Assembly (NCBI RefSeq): GCF_031585635.1
Contig: NZ_CP134196.1
Coordinates: 868,001-932,000 of the forward strand
Source: Paraburkholderia sp. FT54
GTDB taxonomy: Bacteria > Pseudomonadota > Gammaproteobacteria > Burkholderiales > Burkholderiaceae
Length of the DNA: 64,000 bases
Reading direction: 5' to 3'
The translations under genes and the position numbers were made by a program. Position 1 is the first letter of the stretch. Each line of letters begins with the position of its first letter. The notes below the pieces were generated by a model. It was not told where the DNA came from. It saw nothing but the letters and a program-made list of their open reading frames with translations, and made no database searches. Positions 61,073-64,000 of this stretch are shown here, piece after piece.

Positions 61073-61467
61073 TGCTTGTGTCTTGTTTTGAATTGGGAGC
61101 CACACGTAGCGCGTGGAACTACGGCGGTCGTCGGGCGAGAAGTGTGGCAAGCGCTGGGTAGAGCACGGGACACCGCGCACCGGCCCGGGTAGGGCAAGCG
61201 CGATGACGACTGGGGCCAGGCGAGGATTTTACAGGATGGAAGCCAAACACTTCGGGAAGTGCTTAATTGGATTGGAAAAAGTTCCCCGAATGTGTTTCTT
61301 CAGTAGCAATGCAGACGGCGCCTTAAGATCTGTCGCAAGCGTAGGGAGGAATGTGATGCGGCGCTGTCAGCGAGGTTCGATTCATATGTAAATTAGGATT
61401 GCTCCTATGGGATGGAACGGGCCCGCCTCTGAGAATCGCGTCCGAGCTATCAGTTAAGAGTTATCCC
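61073..61467. other. Divergent promoter region between the MHS transporter and the response regulator
   Basis: About 395 bp with no supportable gene. A small hairpin (CACTT at 61248-61252 with AAGTG at 61257-61261) is present. No confident promoter boxes were identified. Confidence 0.3.
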
Positions 61468-62208
61468 ATGCGTATTGCCATTCTTCAGCGTGACCTGGTC
61501 ATGCGTCAGTCGATCGAAAAGGTCTTGACGAACGCCAGCCATACCTGCACGGCCTTCGACGACGGCCTGAGCATGTCGAGAACGCTCGCGCGCTCCACCG
61601 TGGATCTGCTCGTGCTCGACTGGCAGGGCCTGCGCCTTTCCGGCACCGAGGTTTTGCGCGCGGCGCGCGCGGTGGGCGGCGATCGTCTGCCGGTCATGTT
61701 CGCATCGACGGACACGGCGGAGGAAAACATCGTGCGCGCGTTTGTCGCCGGCGCGGACGACTATGTGGCGTTGCCGCTGCGCGCAGCCGAGTTCCGCGAG
61801 CGGGTCGCGGCGCTGCTGCGGCGGGCGTATCCGGACCGGTCCAGCACCGCGAGTTTCGACGTCGGGCCGTACCACTTCGATACGCACCGTCAGCTCGTCA
61901 TGCTGCGCGGCCAGCCGGTCCAGCTATCCGGCACCCAGTATCGGCTGGCGTCGCTGTTCTTCTCCAATATTGGCCGCGTGATGTCGCGCGATCACATCTT
62001 CGCGATGGTTTGGGGCCGCGAGTTCCGCGAATTTACCCGCACGATCGACAGTCACGTCTCGCGGCTGCGTCTTTTGCTCGAGATCGAGCCGCAAAACGGA
62101 TTCCGGCTGCAACCGGTTTATAAAAGCGGCTACAGGCTGCTGCATCTGCGCCAAGGCCAATCCGCCGATGTCGGTGCCGATGCCGACGTCCACAGGCAGG
62201 CGGCCTGA
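61468..62208 (+). CDS. Orphan OmpR-type response regulator with degenerate receiver
   Basis: 246 residues from the ATG at 61468 (MRIAILQRDLVMRQSIEKVL); an in-frame start 23 codons upstream lacks support. The receiver keeps the phospho-acceptor region (LLVLDWQGL, Asp51) but its N-terminal acidic pair is reduced (ILQRD instead of a double acid) and the invariant Lys of the KP motif is replaced (ALPLR, Leu102). The C-terminal winged helix (about 130-225) is complete: VQLSGTQYRLASLFFSNIGR, SRDHIFAMVWG and TIDSHVSRLRLLLEIEPQNG then KSGYRL. No kinase gene is nearby. It may work without canonical phosphorylation. Confidence 0.85.
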   Translation: MRIAILQRDLVMRQSIEKVLTNASHTCTAFDDGLSMSRTLARSTVDLLVLDWQGLRLSGTEVLRAARAVGGDRLPVMFASTDTAEENIVRAFVAGADDYVALPLRAAEFRERVAALLRRAYPDRSSTASFDVGPYHFDTHRQLVMLRGQPVQLSGTQYRLASLFFSNIGRVMSRDHIFAMVWGREFREFTRTIDSHVSRLRLLLEIEPQNGFRLQPVYKSGYRLLHLRQGQSADVGADADVHRQAA

Positions 62209-62228
62209 GCTCAAGAAGCCGAGTCAGA

Positions 62229-63134
62229 TCAAATCCGCGGCAGCGCCGGCCGCGTTTCCAGCGCCTTGCGAATCAATGCTTCGACGGCCATGCGTTCGTC
62301 GCCTGCCAGCGGCAGACGGGGCGGGCGCACCGGCTCAGTGCCCAATCCGACGATAGTCTCGGCAAGCTTGATGTTCTGCACCAGCTTCGCCGACACGTCG
62401 AGGGCGAGCAGCGGCGCAAACCAGCGGTAGATCGCTCGCGCTTCCTCCAGGCGTCCCGCCTTCAGCAACTTGTAGATCACCACCGTCTCACGCGGGAACG
62501 CGCATACGAGACCGGCCACCCAGCCATGCGCGCCCATCAGCATCGCTTCCATCGCGAGATTGTCGACCCCGCAGAGAATCGCGAAACGGTCACCGACCGC
62601 GTTGATCAGATCGGTCACGCGCCGCACGTCGCCGCATGATTCCTTGATCGCGACGATCTTCTGCTCGTCGGCGATTTCCGCGAACATGTCGGGCGTCATG
62701 TCGACGCCGTAGGCAAGCGGGTTGTTGTAGATCATCAGCGGCAGCGCGCTCGCGTCGGCGACGCTGCGGAAATGGTGCAAAGTCTCGCGGCGGTCCGACA
62801 GGTAACGCAGCCCCGGCAGCACCATGTAGCCGGCCGCGCCATGACGGCCGCCGGCTTCGGCCTGCCGGCAGGCGTCGAGCGTGCTGTTTTCGGCGATCGT
62901 CAACAGGACCGGCACGCGGCCGCGCGAAGCCTCCACGGCGATGTCGAGCACTTGCAGCTTCTCATCCAGCGAGAGCGTGGACGCTTCGCCCAGCGATCCG
63001 CACACGATGATGCCGTCCACTCCCGCGTCGATCTGCGCCTCGATATTCTTGCCGGTCCACGCTCGATCTATGCTGAAATCCGCATGGAATTTGGTGGTGA
63101 CTGCGGGCAATACGCCTTCCCAGATATGCGCCAC
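62229..63134 (-). CDS. DapA-family lyase, probable 1-pyrroline-4-hydroxy-2-carboxylate deaminase
   Basis: 301 residues from a GTG at 63134 (MAHIWEGVLPAVTTKF), supported by AGGAGAG seven bases upstream; the frame is open further upstream without family sequence. The DHDPS/NAL fold shows GSLGEASTL, the Tyr in MIYNNPLAYGVD (Tyr136) and the Schiff-base Lys164 in VAIKESCGDVRR. It lies divergent from a hydroxyproline 2-epimerase gene. In hydroxyproline catabolism a DapA-like enzyme deaminates the pyrroline intermediate to 2-oxoglutarate semialdehyde, so that role is likely here. Without context it could be another DapA-family aldolase. Confidence 0.82.
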   Translation of the reverse strand: MAHIWEGVLPAVTTKFHADFSIDRAWTGKNIEAQIDAGVDGIIVCGSLGEASTLSLDEKLQVLDIAVEASRGRVPVLLTIAENSTLDACRQAEAGGRHGAAGYMVLPGLRYLSDRRETLHHFRSVADASALPLMIYNNPLAYGVDMTPDMFAEIADEQKIVAIKESCGDVRRVTDLINAVGDRFAILCGVDNLAMEAMLMGAHGWVAGLVCAFPRETVVIYKLLKAGRLEEARAIYRWFAPLLALDVSAKLVQNIKLAETIVGLGTEPVRPPRLPLAGDERMAVEALIRKALETRPALPRI

Positions 63135-63490
63135 GACTGCTCTCCTGAGTGTGATGTGTTCAAGCGCAGTGTAAGCAGGGAAAATCTTGCCGTCTTGCGT
63201 GAACCGCGCGTGGCGGATGACGATTTCGGCATAGTCGCTTTGCCTGGAGAGTCGCCGGATCAAGGCGGTTGGCTCATTTCGAGATAAAGCGCGAGCTGCA
63301 TTGAGAGCGCGTGACTGGCACGGCGTCATGCGCTCCGGGCCACGCCCGTTGGGCATCTGCGGACGCATGCGGTCCGGGATCCGCGAGTAACCCGCAGCCG
63401 TCGCGTCATCGCATAGCTATGCCAAAATCGTCACAATCCACGCGCACGCGCACCAAGACTCGAGCGCCCGCCGTTTCTACCATGAGCATC
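63135..63490. promoter_or_regulatory. Divergent control region of the hydroxyproline genes
   Basis: This 356-bp stretch separates two divergent catabolic genes. A perfect 12-bp palindrome GCATAGCTATGC lies at 63411-63422, about 70 bp before the epimerase start, and is a candidate operator for an unseen regulator. No gene is supported here. Confidence 0.4.
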
Positions 63491-64000
63491 ATGAAAACCT
63501 TGGACATCATCGACTCGCACACAGGCGGTGAACCGACCCGCCTTGTGGTGTCGGGCGGCCCGGATCTCGGCGGCGGCACATTGGCGCAACGGCTCGACGT
63601 GTTCCGCACGCAGTTCGACGACTGGCGCGCGGGCATCGTCACCGAACCGCGCGGCTCGGACGTGGTAGTGGGCGCATTGCTCTGCGAGCCGGACGACCCT
63701 ACGTGCACGGCCGGCGTGATCTTTTTCAACAACGTCGGCTATCTCGGCATGTGCGGGCACGGCACGATCGGTCTCGTCGTCTCGCTGGCGCACCTGGGAC
63801 GGATCGGCCCGGGGCGTCACCGGATCGAGACGCCGGTCGGCATTGTCGAAGCCACGCTCAACGAGGACGGCAGCGTCGCCGTGCGCAACGTGCCGGCCTA
63901 TCGCTATCGGGAATCCGTGCGGGTGGACGTGCCGGGCTACGGCGTGTTGACCGGCGACATCGGCTGGGGCGGCAACTGGTTTTTTCTCGTCGCCGACCAT
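63491..64000 (+). CDS. 4-Hydroxyproline 2-epimerase / proline racemase family (truncated by window edge)
   Basis: The first 170 residues are present and the frame runs off the window. Starting at the ATG at 63491 ([20 protein letters not shown]), family motifs are [26 protein letters not shown] and [11 protein letters not shown], where Cys88 is one of the two catalytic bases; numbering with this start matches the usual Cys88 of characterised epimerases. An in-frame ATG nine bases upstream is also possible. It interconverts trans-4-hydroxy-L-proline and cis-4-hydroxy-D-proline, the first step of hydroxyproline degradation. The second catalytic Cys lies beyond the window. The divergent DapA-like gene supports the pathway. 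Confidence 0.88.
   Translation, partial: MKTLDIIDSHTGGEPTRLVVSGGPDLGGGTLAQRLDVFRTQFDDWRAGIVTEPRGSDVVVGALLCEPDDPTCTAGVIFFNNVGYLGMCGHGTIGLVVSLAHLGRIGPGRHRIETPVGIVEATLNEDGSVAVRNVPAYRYRESVRVDVPGYGVLTGDIGWGGNWFFLVADH

Noticed and set aside
1..64000. Prophage, integron or insertion sequence
   Set aside because: No integrase, transposase, terminal inverted repeats or phage structural genes were found; the accessory signs are limited to decayed gene fragments.

Overview
The window reads as a high-GC chromosomal segment from a Burkholderiaceae soil or plant-associated bacterium, most likely Paraburkholderia (assignment by gene content, not by database search). Pointers are a llpE-containing RND efflux operon of the CeoAB-OpcM / BpeEF-OprC type, two DUF4148 secreted proteins, the cysI-DUF934 pair, flhDC, a 180-kDa-type NAD-glutamate dehydrogenase, and a gabTD locus controlled by a MocR-type regulator. 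I saw no rRNA, tRNA, CRISPR array, prophage or insertion sequence.

Layout. 1-1138: end of a DipZ-type thiol protein and an exported methionine sulfoxide reductase. 1139-2811: gene-poor stretch with a decayed cyclic-peptide-type ABC exporter. 2812-5076: secreted glycoside hydrolase with a Pro/Thr linker. 5606-10368: HAD phosphatase, a response regulator/histidine kinase pair with Lqs/Cqs-like features, a hotdog thioesterase, a heptanucleotide repeat and a DUF4148 protein. 10576-14987: sulfite reductase with its DUF934 partner, a DUF2970 protein and a MocR regulator. 15113-19558: gabT-gabD with a divergent gabR-like gene. 19999-22946: phnC-phnD-phnE with a Pho-box-like element upstream. 23054-33794: M14 peptidase-like protein plus alpha/beta hydrolase, glutamate dehydrogenase, cation efflux, aldo-keto reductase, purine nucleoside permease family protein, a possible 24-residue peptide and a second DUF4148 protein.

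34032-42264 is the multidrug efflux locus: LysR regulator divergent from llpE-MFP-RND-OMF. 42579-48065 is a transporter (MetQ/N/I-like) interleaved with two reduced-flavin monooxygenases of the NtaA/DszA and SfnB/DszC types, best read as an organosulfur scavenging operon. Sulfur genes recur across the window (cysI-DUF934 and the YeeE/TsuA-type transporter at 51030), but they are not contiguous.

48126-64000 holds mntH, flhCD, yeeE, a GNAT enzyme, an XRE/MmyB-like regulator with a 9-bp-arm palindrome, a RelE/HigB-like toxin-antitoxin pair whose promoter/operator fixes the toxin start, several small accessory genes (NTF2-like, FucU, VOC, DoxX), two MFS transporters, an orphan response regulator with a degenerate receiver, and the start of a hydroxyproline catabolic locus (deaminase plus divergent epimerase cut by the window edge).

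The items most worth following are the Lqs-like two-component pair without an adjacent synthase, the LlpE protein whose Ser nucleophile is replaced by Asp, the organosulfur operon, the 24-residue ORF with a textbook ribosome binding site, a UGA-interrupted zinc-ribbon reading frame, and clean palindromic operators next to several regulators.
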